Assembly: GCA_913065125.1 (NCBI GenBank)
Contig: CAJYAG010000005.1
Coordinates: forward strand, 1-64,000
DNA: 64,000 bases
Source of the DNA: an uncultured Flavobacteriaceae bacterium
GTDB lineage: Bacteria > Bacteroidota > Bacteroidia > Flavobacteriales > Flavobacteriaceae
Reading direction: 5' to 3'
The notes below the pieces were generated by a model. The model worked only from the letters and a program-made list of their open reading frames with translations, did no database searches and was not told the origin of the DNA. How positions within the stretch are numbered: position 1 is the stretch's first letter; each line of letters starts with the position of its first letter. Below are positions 1-9,000 of the stretch, piece by piece. The translations under genes were made by a program, and so were the position numbers.

Positions 1-6
1 CGGCTG

Positions 7-36
7 CAAATATACACCCCTTTTTAAACCTCACAA
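7..36 (-). promoter_or_regulatory. Bacteroidota-type promoter reading out of the window
   Basis: On the minus strand TATATTTG (plus 7-14) fits the Bacteroidota -7 element TAnnTTTG, and TTG (plus 34-36) lies 19 bp upstream as a -33 element. It would drive a gene to the left of this window. The rest of 1-152 is AT-rich with no gene that I can support. Confidence 0.5.
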
Positions 37-152
37 TACCTAATCCAATCTTTTTTTTAAACCAAAACTTAAAACTCTATAAACCCAATACTTAACAAAC
101 AAAAAAAATTGAAAATTTTTTAAACTAACTTATATTTACCACTGATTAGGCT

Positions 153-857
153 TTATTTTTTTGCTTTTGCAAACATTCTTTTATATTCTTCTACATCAAC
201 ATACCCTTTAAAAACAAGATACATCTTATCTAAGTCTATTTTTAATTTAGGCTCTTGTTCAATTAATAATTCTTTAATAAAGGCTCTTTGTAAAATATCT
301 TCAATTAAATAATCTTCATTAATAGTTTCTGGATGATATTCTGATTTTAAAGACATCTTAAAAAAGTTTGCAGTTGTATTGTACCAAAATGCTCTCCAGC
401 CACTTCTTAAATCCTTTATCTGATCGTATGTTGTTCTACCTGTTTGTCGATGAATTAATTTAATTAAAATTCTCCCTTCAGTTCTAGTCATACTTTTTAG
501 TTGCTCGGTAAATTCACCTTCTAAATAACGCTGAATAATTTTAATGTATTTTTTTTTATTTCTATTCCCTTTTATTTTACTCAATCTAACGTTTAATGTA
601 TCCAGTCTTTTAGAGGCAAGAATAGCAAAAGGATAGGCTTTAAAAACTTTTTTTCTAAACCAGTAGTAGTAATTAATGTCTTCTCTACTCTTGAACTTAG
701 TTTTTGGCAATAGTTTTACCTCATCTAAATCAATTGTTAATGTATCTCCGATTTTAATTAAAATGTATTTTTCTGATAATGGGATAGAATCTTTAACCTG
801 ACTTGAAGTAGGTAATGAAAGGAGAAATAAAAACAAAATAATAGCGTTCTTCATCAT
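153..857 (-). CDS. DUF4294 family secreted protein
   Basis: A 234-residue protein recognised as the flavobacterial DUF4294 family, whose function is unknown. The first about 20 residues form a signal peptide (Lys, then a run of Ile/Leu/Phe, ending near TSSQ), so it is probably periplasmic. The rest is a basic, helix-rich domain with a conserved-looking aromatic stretch (YYYWFRKKVFKAYPFA) about 60 residues in, and a central TRTEGRILIKLIHRQTG segment. The start is taken as the first ATG (857); a TTG precedes it directly and another ATG follows, so the exact start is uncertain by one codon. It stands alone, downstream of nothing on its strand except the terminated ABC gene. Family assignment is by recognition of the sequence pattern; no biochemical role can be given. 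Confidence 0.8.
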   Translation of the reverse strand: MMKNAIILFLFLLSLPTSSQVKDSIPLSEKYILIKIGDTLTIDLDEVKLLPKTKFKSREDINYYYWFRKKVFKAYPFAILASKRLDTLNVRLSKIKGNRNKKKYIKIIQRYLEGEFTEQLKSMTRTEGRILIKLIHRQTGRTTYDQIKDLRSGWRAFWYNTTANFFKMSLKSEYHPETINEDYLIEDILQRAFIKELLIEQEPKLKIDLDKMYLVFKGYVDVEEYKRMFAKAKK

Positions 858-908
858 CAATATATAGTAAGTATGTAAAGGTATTATATTTTGTTAGATT
901 TTCATATT

Positions 909-942
909 AAAAAAGCTCACACATATACTATATGTATGAGCT
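909..942 (-). terminator. Rho-independent terminator of the ABC/M1 gene
   Basis: On the minus strand a 13-bp stem (AGCTCATACATAT / ATATGTGTGAGCT, one G-U pair) with a 3-nt loop is followed by six T residues. It begins about 24 nt after the stop of the ABC permease/peptidase gene. Confidence 0.85.
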
Positions 943-965
943 CTCATTTTCTTATCTTAAACAAA

Positions 966-3900
966 TTAATTTACTTTCATTCGATTATCATTAGAATTAA
1001 TATCAATTAATTTATTGTACGGGTCTACTCCAACTTCAGTTGGTTTCTTATCTACAACAAGTCTTACCTTATTATTGATTTCTGTAATCTTATGTTTCTT
1101 TAAATAAAGTATTTTTTCTTTCATCTTACCAGCAACCTCTTCTTCTACAAAAATACCAACATCAATATAATCTTCTAATTGAACAGATAAAATTGGCTTT
1201 TTCATATCAGCAGTTAAAGAAGATAAGGTATCTCCTACTTTTTCTCCATAATAACGTTTCCCTTTTTCATCGTTTCTGTATTTTGAAACCTCAAACTCAA
1301 TTTCTACTTGATATTTTCCATTTTCTAATTCAGTTGTCTTAGCATCTAAAACTCTATTTCTATAAAGCGTTATCGTTTCGAACATATCTTTGATAATATA
1401 CTTTAAAGAATCAGGAGTCACTTCTCTTATATGATCAACCATTTCTATAGAAGTTGTATAAGGTGGATCTTGAAATTTCACTTTCTCAACATATTTCTTT
1501 AAAGCTCCGTTAAGTTTTTCCTCACCAATATAATCGCTCAACGCATAAAAAACCAAAGAACCTTTTTGATATCTAATATAACCTTGACCATCATTATACA
1601 TTAATGCATTTTCGCGTTTTCTTTCTAAAGTTCTTTGCAATAAATAATCATCTAATGCTTTCTTTAAAAATGTGCGCATTTTTTCTTTTCCTTGCTGATG
1701 TTCCAATACCTTTAAAGCAACATATTCGGACATACTTTCAGATAACATGGTTGCTCCTAAAACATCGGCTCCAATTACTTGATGTGCCCACCATTGATGC
1801 GCAACTTCATGAACCGTAATTGCAAATGGATAATCTACGCCATCATCATTTTCATCATCTACATCAGCAATAAAACCTACACCTTCCGAAAACGGAATTG
1901 TATTTGGGAACGATTGTGCAAAACCTCCACCAGTTCTAGGAAACTCAATAATTCTTACTTGTTTGTGTTGATAAGGACTAAAGTTTTTTGAATTATAATC
2001 TAGCGAAGCTTTCAAGCCATTCATCATCCTATCTAAATTAAACTCGTGTCCCTTATGATAATAAATTTCTAAACTTACTCCGCTATATTGTTCTTTCTTA
2101 ACTTCATATCTAGCAGAGTTAAACGCATAAAAATTTAAAATTTTACTATCCATTTTATAATGAAAATATCTCCTATTTCCTTCTGTCCATTCTTTTTGCA
2201 AATACCCTGGAGCAACTGCAATTTGATCTTTTGATGTAGAAACCGTTGCTTCAAAATCTATCCAATCAGAATCTTTTGAGATATACGTATTTCCTAAAGC
2301 TGTGGAATCTGATGGATGTGGGCGTAAATCGTTTTTTGGTAAATTATATTTTTTACGTGTGCTATCATCAGTTAATTCTCCTGCGGAAGAATATCCTAAA
2401 GAAGGAAACAATTGAAAATTATTGATGAATGTTCCGTTTGCTCTTACAGGAGAATTCTGTCGGTATCTAGAATTTTTTTTGCTTTCAACAGAAAAAGAAA
2501 GCTCTAAAGTATCTCCAGGAAAAATTTTTTTATCAAACCTATAAATATCAAAATGATGAATAGTGTCTTCTGAAACTAACGTGTTAGTTCTATTAAAAGT
2601 AAATGTGCTTTTTAACGAATTGTGGCTTAAAAACAAACTATCTATATCTTTATCCGTTTTATTTACCATCAAATAAGTTCCGGAAGCCGTAAACACTCTC
2701 TCTTTTGGAAAAATATTTACAGCTGTTTTTACTGCAACAACTCTCGGTTGCGCATATGCTTCATATTTCTTGTACGTTTTTTCACGCTCAACTCGTTGTA
2801 ATTCTGCTTCTTTAGATGAAGTTCTTTTTCCTTTTGCTGCCGTTTCTTGATAAATTGAAAATCCTAGTCCTAAGAAAGCCATAAAGAAAACAGCAAAACT
2901 GATTGCAACAACTCCTTTAAAACGCTCTGCTGCAATAGAAATTCTTTCTAAGAATGAAAACGGGATTCCACGAACCCAAAACAATGCGGATAAAATCAAC
3001 AACATCAAACCACATAAAACCCAATAGGTTTTATACCATAAATAAGGCCCCATAGAAAATCCATAACCATTCATGTCAGAATAATCAAAACCTGGTGCTT
3101 CATTATATTTAAAGATAGATTGCTCTATTCCTGCGAGTGATAAAAAAGGCATCCCAATAGAAACCACTAACAACACGAACAATCCTAAATACGGGTTTCC
3201 AATTAATGTTTGTATACATATTGATAACAATATCCAAACAAAATAATGCAAAAATTCTAAGAAATATAATTCTGTTAAATAATGAGCGATTTCAAAATTA
3301 TAATATCCATTATACATTTGAAAAAGCATTCCAGAAACCATAATTACCGCTAATAAAACCAACTGCATTTTTACAAGTGCAATTACTTTAGATAATAATA
3401 ATGTCCAATTCGGAATCGGAGTTGCATCAATTAAATGATTTGCTCTTGCAATTCTTGCTCTGTGTACTAACATTCCTGCGTATAAAAATGTACAGACATT
3501 AATAGACACAGAAAAAACGCTTCCAACATTTAGCATTTTCCATGTTACTGGCAATGTTGGTGTTCCAAAAATATTTCCTATTTCAGAAAGTCCAATAAAC
3601 ATTAAAACCAATCCAACTAAAACAATAGAAATAAATGCCCAACTTTTAACGATGTATTTAAAATCAATATTTGACAGTTTCCAAGTTGTCTTTAAATTTT
3701 GCATAAATGAATAATCGAAAGAGGCTTTTGGTAATGCTATTTTTGTAATTCCGCTAAAATTGGTTTTTGTAGATCTTTCTGATTTAGTTTTTCTAAAAGA
3801 AATAGAAATTGCATTCTGACTAAATGTAAAGAACTTATAAACCAACCCGAAGATGAGTGTAGAAATTGCCAACCAAAATAAACGGTTATAAATAATCATT

Positions 3901-4622
3901 TCTTTGATAGGAACTTGCAATTCGTTCTGCTCTGATGGTGTCCAATATTTTGTGTAATAATTAGAAGCAGCTGCTCCAAACGGATCTAAAATTGCTGCTA
4001 AAGTTCTATGTTCTGGTTCAGAAAGTAAACTTTCTAAAACACCTTGACCGAACATTAAAATAATTACCGTAATAAATCCAGCCGCAATATTTCTTGTGAA
4101 GGTTACCACTGCAAAAACAATTGCTCCGAACAATAAAATGTTGGGTAAAATAAATACGAAATAGGTTTGTAAATAAGAAACTGCGTTAAATGGACCAACG
4201 ATATCTGGATTTGTTCCAGGCACCCGAAACCCAATCATCATCCCTATTGTAATAGAAATAGCAATTAATGAAACCACTACAATTGAGCTAAAAAACTTAG
4301 CAAAAAGGTAGTTTGCTTTTGTAAAAGGATATGAATACAAAATGGTGTGCATTTCGCTTTTGTAATCCCTATAAACAGAGACTCCAACGATAGACGGAAA
4401 TAAAAAGAAAATAAAAATAGTTAATGCATTAAATAGCCCTGTAACTCCAATTGGCGAGTTTACAATTCTTGAAGAACCTGTTGTTGCGGTAATTGAATCA
4501 AAAAAACCAGCTGTAGTTGCAGAAAGAAATAAGGATAATATTAAAAATATAGATACATAAATATAAAATGCAGGTCTACTAAACCAGTATTTTAATTCTT
4601 GTTTGAAAATTGTAAAAAACAT
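966..4622 (-). CDS. ABC transporter permease / M1 family aminopeptidase fusion
   Basis: A 1218-residue fusion. The first about 590 residues are hydrophobic with many membrane segments in two sets, like two ABC-2 type permease halves in one chain. The C-terminal about 600 residues form an extracytoplasmic M1 metallopeptidase domain: the zinc motif HEVAHQWWAHQ starts near residue 938, followed by the downstream Glu region SESMSEY. The peptidase therefore sits at the outer face of the inner membrane, tethered to a transporter. The partner ATPase is encoded just upstream (4725-5615, 102 bp apart), so the two make one system. This architecture is a recognised Bacteroidota family, but its substrate is unknown; peptide or toxin export or processing is inference. 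A strong terminator follows the gene. Confidence 0.9.
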   Translation of the reverse strand: MFFTIFKQELKYWFSRPAFYIYVSIFLILSLFLSATTAGFFDSITATTGSSRIVNSPIGVTGLFNALTIFIFFLFPSIVGVSVYRDYKSEMHTILYSYPFTKANYLFAKFFSSIVVVSLIAISITIGMMIGFRVPGTNPDIVGPFNAVSYLQTYFVFILPNILLFGAIVFAVVTFTRNIAAGFITVIILMFGQGVLESLLSEPEHRTLAAILDPFGAAASNYYTKYWTPSEQNELQVPIKEMIIYNRLFWLAISTLIFGLVYKFFTFSQNAISISFRKTKSERSTKTNFSGITKIALPKASFDYSFMQNLKTTWKLSNIDFKYIVKSWAFISIVLVGLVLMFIGLSEIGNIFGTPTLPVTWKMLNVGSVFSVSINVCTFLYAGMLVHRARIARANHLIDATPIPNWTLLLSKVIALVKMQLVLLAVIMVSGMLFQMYNGYYNFEIAHYLTELYFLEFLHYFVWILLSICIQTLIGNPYLGLFVLLVVSIGMPFLSLAGIEQSIFKYNEAPGFDYSDMNGYGFSMGPYLWYKTYWVLCGLMLLILSALFWVRGIPFSFLERISIAAERFKGVVAISFAVFFMAFLGLGFSIYQETAAKGKRTSSKEAELQRVEREKTYKKYEAYAQPRVVAVKTAVNIFPKERVFTASGTYLMVNKTDKDIDSLFLSHNSLKSTFTFNRTNTLVSEDTIHHFDIYRFDKKIFPGDTLELSFSVESKKNSRYRQNSPVRANGTFINNFQLFPSLGYSSAGELTDDSTRKKYNLPKNDLRPHPSDSTALGNTYISKDSDWIDFEATVSTSKDQIAVAPGYLQKEWTEGNRRYFHYKMDSKILNFYAFNSARYEVKKEQYSGVSLEIYYHKGHEFNLDRMMNGLKASLDYNSKNFSPYQHKQVRIIEFPRTGGGFAQSFPNTIPFSEGVGFIADVDDENDDGVDYPFAITVHEVAHQWWAHQVIGADVLGATMLSESMSEYVALKVLEHQQGKEKMRTFLKKALDDYLLQRTLERKRENALMYNDGQGYIRYQKGSLVFYALSDYIGEEKLNGALKKYVEKVKFQDPPYTTSIEMVDHIREVTPDSLKYIIKDMFETITLYRNRVLDAKTTELENGKYQVEIEFEVSKYRNDEKGKRYYGEKVGDTLSSLTADMKKPILSVQLEDYIDVGIFVEEEVAGKMKEKILYLKKHKITEINNKVRLVVDKKPTEVGVDPYNKLIDINSNDNRMKVN

Positions 4623-4724
4623 AATAAAAAAGTTTTGAGTGTTTAGTTTTAAGTGATTTGTTTTTTTTGAGTTTAACTTTAAAATTTACACAAAATCTTA
4701 ACTAAAAACTCGTAATTTCAAACC

Positions 4725-5615
4725 CTAATTAGTTAAAACTGGTTCATCTTGTTTTAAAGCAATAAAATAAACATCATCTAATTGTGGAGTTGCTGCATTA
4801 AAATCATCTGAAGGTTTTTCTGTAGCATGCACTCTAATGTTTAATGTATTATCTTGATTGTAATTTGATGACAACACATTGTATTGAGCCATATTAGCTT
4901 CCAACTCATCTCTATCAATAATTTTCTTCCAAATTGTTCCTTCAATATCTTTTGTTGCTTCTAGTGGTGTTGTATGATTTAAAATTCTTCCACCATTTAA
5001 AATTGCCATTTCATTACACAATTCTTTTACATCTTCTACAATATGTGTTGAAAAAATAACGGTACAATTTGTACCAACTTCACGTAAAACATTTAAAAAT
5101 CGATGTCTTTCTGCGGGATCTAATCCTGCAGTTGGTTCATCAACAATAATTAATTTTGGATTGTTTAACAACAATTGTGCAATTCCAAAACGCTGTTTCA
5201 TTCCGCCAGAATAACCAGCAACATATTTTTTTCTTACATCGTATAAATTGGTGATCTCCAATACTTCTTTTACCAATTCACTTCTTTCTAATTTTGATGA
5301 AATTCCTTTTAAAGTAGCAAAATAATCTAATAGATCTTCTGCAGACATATTAGGATACACGCCAAATGATTGTGGTAAATAACCCAAAACTTTTCGCAAA
5401 GACATAGCATCTTCTAAAACATTGATATCACCAAACATAATGGTTCCAGAATCTGGACTTTGCAAGGTTGCAATTGTTCGCATTAAAGATGATTTTCCTG
5501 CACCATTCGGACCTAATAAACCAAACATTCCTGTGCCAATTTCAATCGACAGGTTATCAATTGCTTTTACACCATTTTTATAAGTTTTTGTTAAGTTTTC
5601 AATTTTTAATTTCAT
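4725..5615 (-). CDS. ABC transporter ATP-binding protein, partner of the permease/M1 fusion
   Basis: A 296-residue cytoplasmic ATPase. Walker A GPNGAGKSS is at about residues 35-43, the signature YSGGMKQRF at about 140, and Walker B LIIVDEPTAG follows; a switch His is in FSTHIVEDV. The C-terminal about 70 residues after the nucleotide-binding domain resemble the extension of ABC-2/bacteriocin-type importer-exporter ATPases. It is the first gene of a two-gene unit with the permease/peptidase fusion downstream. Likely it energises the movement of an unidentified substrate by that permease. The ATG start follows directly after an A/T-rich upstream region with no Shine-Dalgarno sequence, as usual here. 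Confidence 0.9.
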   Translation of the reverse strand: MKLKIENLTKTYKNGVKAIDNLSIEIGTGMFGLLGPNGAGKSSLMRTIATLQSPDSGTIMFGDINVLEDAMSLRKVLGYLPQSFGVYPNMSAEDLLDYFATLKGISSKLERSELVKEVLEITNLYDVRKKYVAGYSGGMKQRFGIAQLLLNNPKLIIVDEPTAGLDPAERHRFLNVLREVGTNCTVIFSTHIVEDVKELCNEMAILNGGRILNHTTPLEATKDIEGTIWKKIIDRDELEANMAQYNVLSSNYNQDNTLNIRVHATEKPSDDFNAATPQLDDVYFIALKQDEPVLTN

Positions 5616-5660
5616 CAGATGCGGTTTTTTTAATTGATTATAGTGTTGATAAGTCTGAAA

Positions 5661-5678
5661 GTTACAACTTTTGTTACA
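5661..5678 (-). promoter_or_regulatory. Direct repeat in the divergent promoter region
   Basis: TGTAAC occurs twice on the minus strand (complement of 5661-5666 and 5673-5678), 12 bp apart, about 45-65 bp upstream of the ABC ATPase start. The spacing of about one helical turn suggests an operator, but no regulator is identified. The surrounding region 5616-5783 is the divergent intergenic space to the M42 peptidase gene. Confidence 0.25.
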
Positions 5679-5783
5679 TATTATTAAAATAAATCTTCGT
5701 GAGCCTTAATTAGCAGAAAAAAAATAGATATTTTTACAAAAGCGAACACGCTTATGAACTTTAAAACTTTATAAACTTATATA

Positions 5784-6872
5784 ATGGCAAAAAAATCAAT
5801 CTTAAATAAAAAATCAATTTCATTTTTAGAAAAATATTTAAACAACGCTGCTCCTACTGGTTACGAATGGGAAGGTCAAAAAATTTGGATGGATTATCTA
5901 AAACCGTATGTTGATGAATTTATTACAGATACATACGGAACAGCAGTTGGAGTTATCAATCCAGATGCAAAATTTAAAGTAGTTATTGAAGGGCATGCAG
6001 ATGAAATTTCTTGGTATGTAAATTATATTTCTGATAATGGATTAATCTACGTGATTAGAAACGGAGGATCAGATCATCAAATTGCACCTAGTAAAATTGT
6101 AAATATTCATACCAAAAACGGAATTGTAAAAGGGGTTTTTGGTTGGCCAGCAATTCACACCAGAGATAAAGCTAAAGAAGAAGCTCCAAAACCAGAAAAT
6201 ATTTTTATCGATACTGGTTGTGCTACAAGAAAAGAAGTAGAAGCATTAGGAATTCATGTTGGTTGTGTAATAACCTATCCGGATGAATTTCATATTTTAA
6301 ACGGAGATAAGTTTGTTTGTAGAGCGCTAGATAATCGAATGGGCGGATTTATGATTGCAGAAGTTGCTCGTTTATTAAAAGAGAACAAAAAAACCTTGCC
6401 ATTTGGGTTGTATATTACTAATTCTGTTCAAGAAGAAATTGGTTTGCGCGGTGCAGAAATGATAACCAATACAATTCAACCAAATGTTGCTATTGTTACT
6501 GATGTTACACACGACACCACAACTCCAATGATTGATGTTAAAAAAGCTGGTTATTTACAATTAGGAAAAGGTCCAGTTGTTGCATATGCGCCAGCAGTTC
6601 AACAAAAATTACGTGATTTAATTACAGCAACTGCAGAAGAAAATAAGATTCCGTTTCAACGTTCTGCTTTATCTAGAGCAACCGGAACAGACACTGACGC
6701 TTTTGCTTATAGCAATGGCGGAGTTGCATCTGCATTGATTTCATTGCCGCTTCGTTATATGCACACAACTGTAGAAATGGTTCATAGAGATGATGTTGAA
6801 AATGTAATTAAAATGATTTATGAAACCTTGTTAAAAATTAAAGACGGAGAAACGTTTTCTTATTTTGAATAA
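5784..6872 (+). CDS. M42 family metallopeptidase (glutamyl/lysyl aminopeptidase type)
   Basis: A 362-residue cytoplasmic aminopeptidase of the M42 family (tetrahedral aminopeptidases such as YsdC/FrvX). Metal-binding and catalytic motifs are visible: GHADEISW, ALDNRMGG, the paired acids QEEIGLRGAEM, VTDVTHD and the late His in PLRYMHTTVEMVHRDD. Family members remove N-terminal residues from short peptides. The length is normal for the family. It is first of three plus-strand genes, 2 bp before the aminotransferase, which suggests cotranscription. Confidence 0.9.
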   Translation: MAKKSILNKKSISFLEKYLNNAAPTGYEWEGQKIWMDYLKPYVDEFITDTYGTAVGVINPDAKFKVVIEGHADEISWYVNYISDNGLIYVIRNGGSDHQIAPSKIVNIHTKNGIVKGVFGWPAIHTRDKAKEEAPKPENIFIDTGCATRKEVEALGIHVGCVITYPDEFHILNGDKFVCRALDNRMGGFMIAEVARLLKENKKTLPFGLYITNSVQEEIGLRGAEMITNTIQPNVAIVTDVTHDTTTPMIDVKKAGYLQLGKGPVVAYAPAVQQKLRDLITATAEENKIPFQRSALSRATGTDTDAFAYSNGGVASALISLPLRYMHTTVEMVHRDDVENVIKMIYETLLKIKDGETFSYFE

Positions 6873-6874
6873 GT

Positions 6875-8032
6875 ATGAGTTTACTAGATCAAAAACACTT
6901 GTTCGATATTCCTAAAGGAATTCATTATTTAAATACCGCTAGCCTTTCTGCTTCTTTCAAGTCTGTTGAAGAAGCAGGAATAAAAGCTGTTAAAGAAAAA
7001 AGTAAACCATATCTAATTCCGGTTACAGATTTTTTTGACCCAGTAATCAAACTTAAAAAATTATTTGCACAACTTATTGATGCTGATGATTATAATAGAA
7101 TAGCAAATATTCCTTCTGTTTCATACGGAATGGCAACAGTTGCAAACAATATCAAGTTAAAAAAAGGTGATGAAATTGTACTTGTCGAAGAGCAATTTCC
7201 TAGTAATTATTATGTGTGGGAAAAACTAGCCACAAAATATAATGCAACCATTAAAATTGTAAAACAGCCAACAACTCAAAAGAATAATGGCAACAATTGG
7301 AATGAAGCCATTTTAGATACCATCAACGATAACACCGCTTTTATTGCTCTAGGAAATATTCATTGGGCAAACGGAACCATTTTCGATCTAAAGGCAATCA
7401 GAAAAAAAACTACAGAACACAATGCACTTTTAATTGTTGATGGGAGTCAATCTATTGGCGCAATGAAATTCTCTATAAAAGAAATTCAGCCAGACGCGTT
7501 AATTTGCGCAGGCTACAAATGGCTCTTTGGCCCTTATGGATGTGGTTATGCTTATTTTGGAAAATATTTTGATGATGGAGAACCCATTGAAGAAAACTGG
7601 TCGAATCGTTTTAATAGCGAAAATCTAAGTGATTTAATTAATTACGAACCCAAATACAAACCGTTAGCAAATAGGTATTCTGTTGGTGAGCATGCCAGTT
7701 TTATTTATGTCAAAATGCAAATTGCAGCACTTCAACAAATTATAGAATGGACGCCAAAAGCAATACAAGAATATTGTAAAGAAATTACTTTCGATTTTAC
7801 AAAAACAGTTACAGAAAATGGTTGTGTTATTGAAAATTCGAATGCTAGAGCACATCATTTATTTGGAATTCAAATTCCGGAGAAGATTAATAAATCAACC
7901 TTAAAAGAAACACTTGCTAAAAACAATGTTTTTGTTTCATTTAGAGGAAACTACATTCGCGTTTCTTGTCATTTATTTAATACTTCTGCGGATTTAAAAG
8001 CTTTATCTGACTGTATTTTATCAACTTTATAA
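6875..8032 (+). CDS. Class V aminotransferase-fold PLP-dependent enzyme
   Basis: A 385-residue PLP enzyme of the class V aminotransferase / cysteine-desulfurase fold. Visible marks are LNTASLS at the N-terminus, the PLP-contacting Asp in LLIVDGSQSIG, and the Schiff-base Lys in ICAGYKWLFGPYGCGY. The sequence is closest in style to the isopenicillin-epimerase or kynureninase-like branch rather than to a desulfurase, since no catalytic Cys loop is apparent. The substrate cannot be read from the sequence. It lies 2 bp after the M42 peptidase and 9 bp before the Nudix gene. Confidence 0.8.
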   Translation: MSLLDQKHLFDIPKGIHYLNTASLSASFKSVEEAGIKAVKEKSKPYLIPVTDFFDPVIKLKKLFAQLIDADDYNRIANIPSVSYGMATVANNIKLKKGDEIVLVEEQFPSNYYVWEKLATKYNATIKIVKQPTTQKNNGNNWNEAILDTINDNTAFIALGNIHWANGTIFDLKAIRKKTTEHNALLIVDGSQSIGAMKFSIKEIQPDALICAGYKWLFGPYGCGYAYFGKYFDDGEPIEENWSNRFNSENLSDLINYEPKYKPLANRYSVGEHASFIYVKMQIAALQQIIEWTPKAIQEYCKEITFDFTKTVTENGCVIENSNARAHHLFGIQIPEKINKSTLKETLAKNNVFVSFRGNYIRVSCHLFNTSADLKALSDCILSTL

Positions 8033-8041
8033 CCTACTATT

Positions 8042-8578
8042 TTGGATGAACTTATAGATGTTTTAACTTCAGAAGGAAAACCAACTGGTACAACTGTTTT
8101 AAAATCAGAAGCACACCTAAAAGGGTTGTATCATGCAACTGTACATGTTTGGCTGTATACAGACAGTCAAAAAATTCTACTTCAAAAAAGAGCTTCTGTA
8201 AAAAAAGTTTTTCCAAATCTTTGGGATGTTTCTGTTGCCGGACATATCGGAGCAGGAGAAAAAATAGAAACTGCTGCAGTTAGAGAAATTAAAGAAGAAA
8301 TTGGAATATCGATTAAAGAAGCTGATTTAATAAAAATTGGCTTGCGAAAAGATGAGATCGTGCATCCAAACGGAATATTAGACAACGAGTTTAAGCATCT
8401 TTATATATATAAATTAAATAAGAAATTATCAGAATTAACAATGCAAGTTGGTGAAGTTGATGATTTGCAATTGTTTGATGCTTCTATATTAAAAGACACC
8501 ACAAAACATGGAAGTTTTATGGTGCCTAATTTCAGAAATTATTACGATTTTATTTATGATCAATTAAAAACTAAGTGA
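8042..8578 (+). CDS. Nudix hydrolase, isopentenyl-diphosphate isomerase-like
   Basis: A 178-residue Nudix protein. The full Nudix box G-x5-E-x7-R-E-U-x-E-E-x-G lies in GHIGAGEKIETAAVREIKEE and the following residues. The N-terminal layout (MDELIDVLTSEGKPTG, then WLYTDSQKILLQKRA and FPNLWDVSVAGH) is that of the IDI-like Nudix branch, but those proteins are often general diphosphate hydrolases, so isomerase activity is not claimed. The start must be TTG at 8042: the preceding gene's stop lies just upstream in the same frame and no in-frame ATG precedes the conserved domain. Confidence 0.85.
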   Translation: MDELIDVLTSEGKPTGTTVLKSEAHLKGLYHATVHVWLYTDSQKILLQKRASVKKVFPNLWDVSVAGHIGAGEKIETAAVREIKEEIGISIKEADLIKIGLRKDEIVHPNGILDNEFKHLYIYKLNKKLSELTMQVGEVDDLQLFDASILKDTTKHGSFMVPNFRNYYDFIYDQLKTK

Positions 8579-8598
8579 AAATAATTACACAATAAATT

Positions 8599-8979
8599 TT
8601 ACTCAGTTAACAGACTTAATAAAACCTTCTCTTTTAACTTTCTATAACCTTTGATATGCTCTAAATACAAAAATCTTGTACTTTCATGCTCATTTAAATA
8701 ATACAAATCACAAGCTACATCATCACATTCATTTAGCTTCTCTGTTTCATTTCTAGCGTTATAAAGTTGAGTTATCAATTCAGAATTTTTTTCAATCATT
8801 AATAATAACTTGTCTCTTAAATTTCTGTTTTTTATTAAGTTAGAGGCTATTTTAGCCAACTTATCACATTCTTCTGTCACATAATTAACATGAGAAATCC
8901 ACACATCTAACTCTCTAAAACTTCTACTCTGAATAATCTGTGTTTCAGAATCATAATCTGTATAAGTATTTGATTGCAT
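8599..8979 (-). CDS. Helical protein of unknown function, last gene of the gdh operon
   Basis: A 126-residue soluble protein that I do not recognise. It is rich in Glu, Lys, Leu and Asn and looks almost wholly alpha-helical, with a possible coiled coil in the middle third (about residues 38-80). A DDVACDLYYLNEHE segment with two Cys (one more lies near residue 38) breaks the helical pattern. No signal peptide or membrane segment. It ends the minus-strand operon small Cys protein, glutamate dehydrogenase, Gre-like protein, this gene, 21 bp after the Gre-like gene, so it is expected to be under the same sigma-54 promoter. That context suggests a link to nitrogen or stress physiology, which is inference only. 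Confidence 0.7.
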   Translation of the reverse strand: MQSNTYTDYDSETQIIQSRSFRELDVWISHVNYVTEECDKLAKIASNLIKNRNLRDKLLLMIEKNSELITQLYNARNETEKLNECDDVACDLYYLNEHESTRFLYLEHIKGYRKLKEKVLLSLLTE

Positions 8980-9000
8980 AGTATTAATTTTAATATTCGA

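Noticed and set aside
4630-4715. Possible hairpin between the ABC ATPase and permease/peptidase genes
   Set aside because: The arms (GAGTGTTTAGTT and AACTAAAAACTC) are imperfect, the loop is over 40 nt and no T-run follows, so it is not called as a terminator.
8042-8578. Isopentenyl-diphosphate isomerase (idi)
   Set aside because: The Nudix protein has the IDI-like layout, but this branch includes many hydrolases and no isoprenoid genes are adjacent, so only the family is named.
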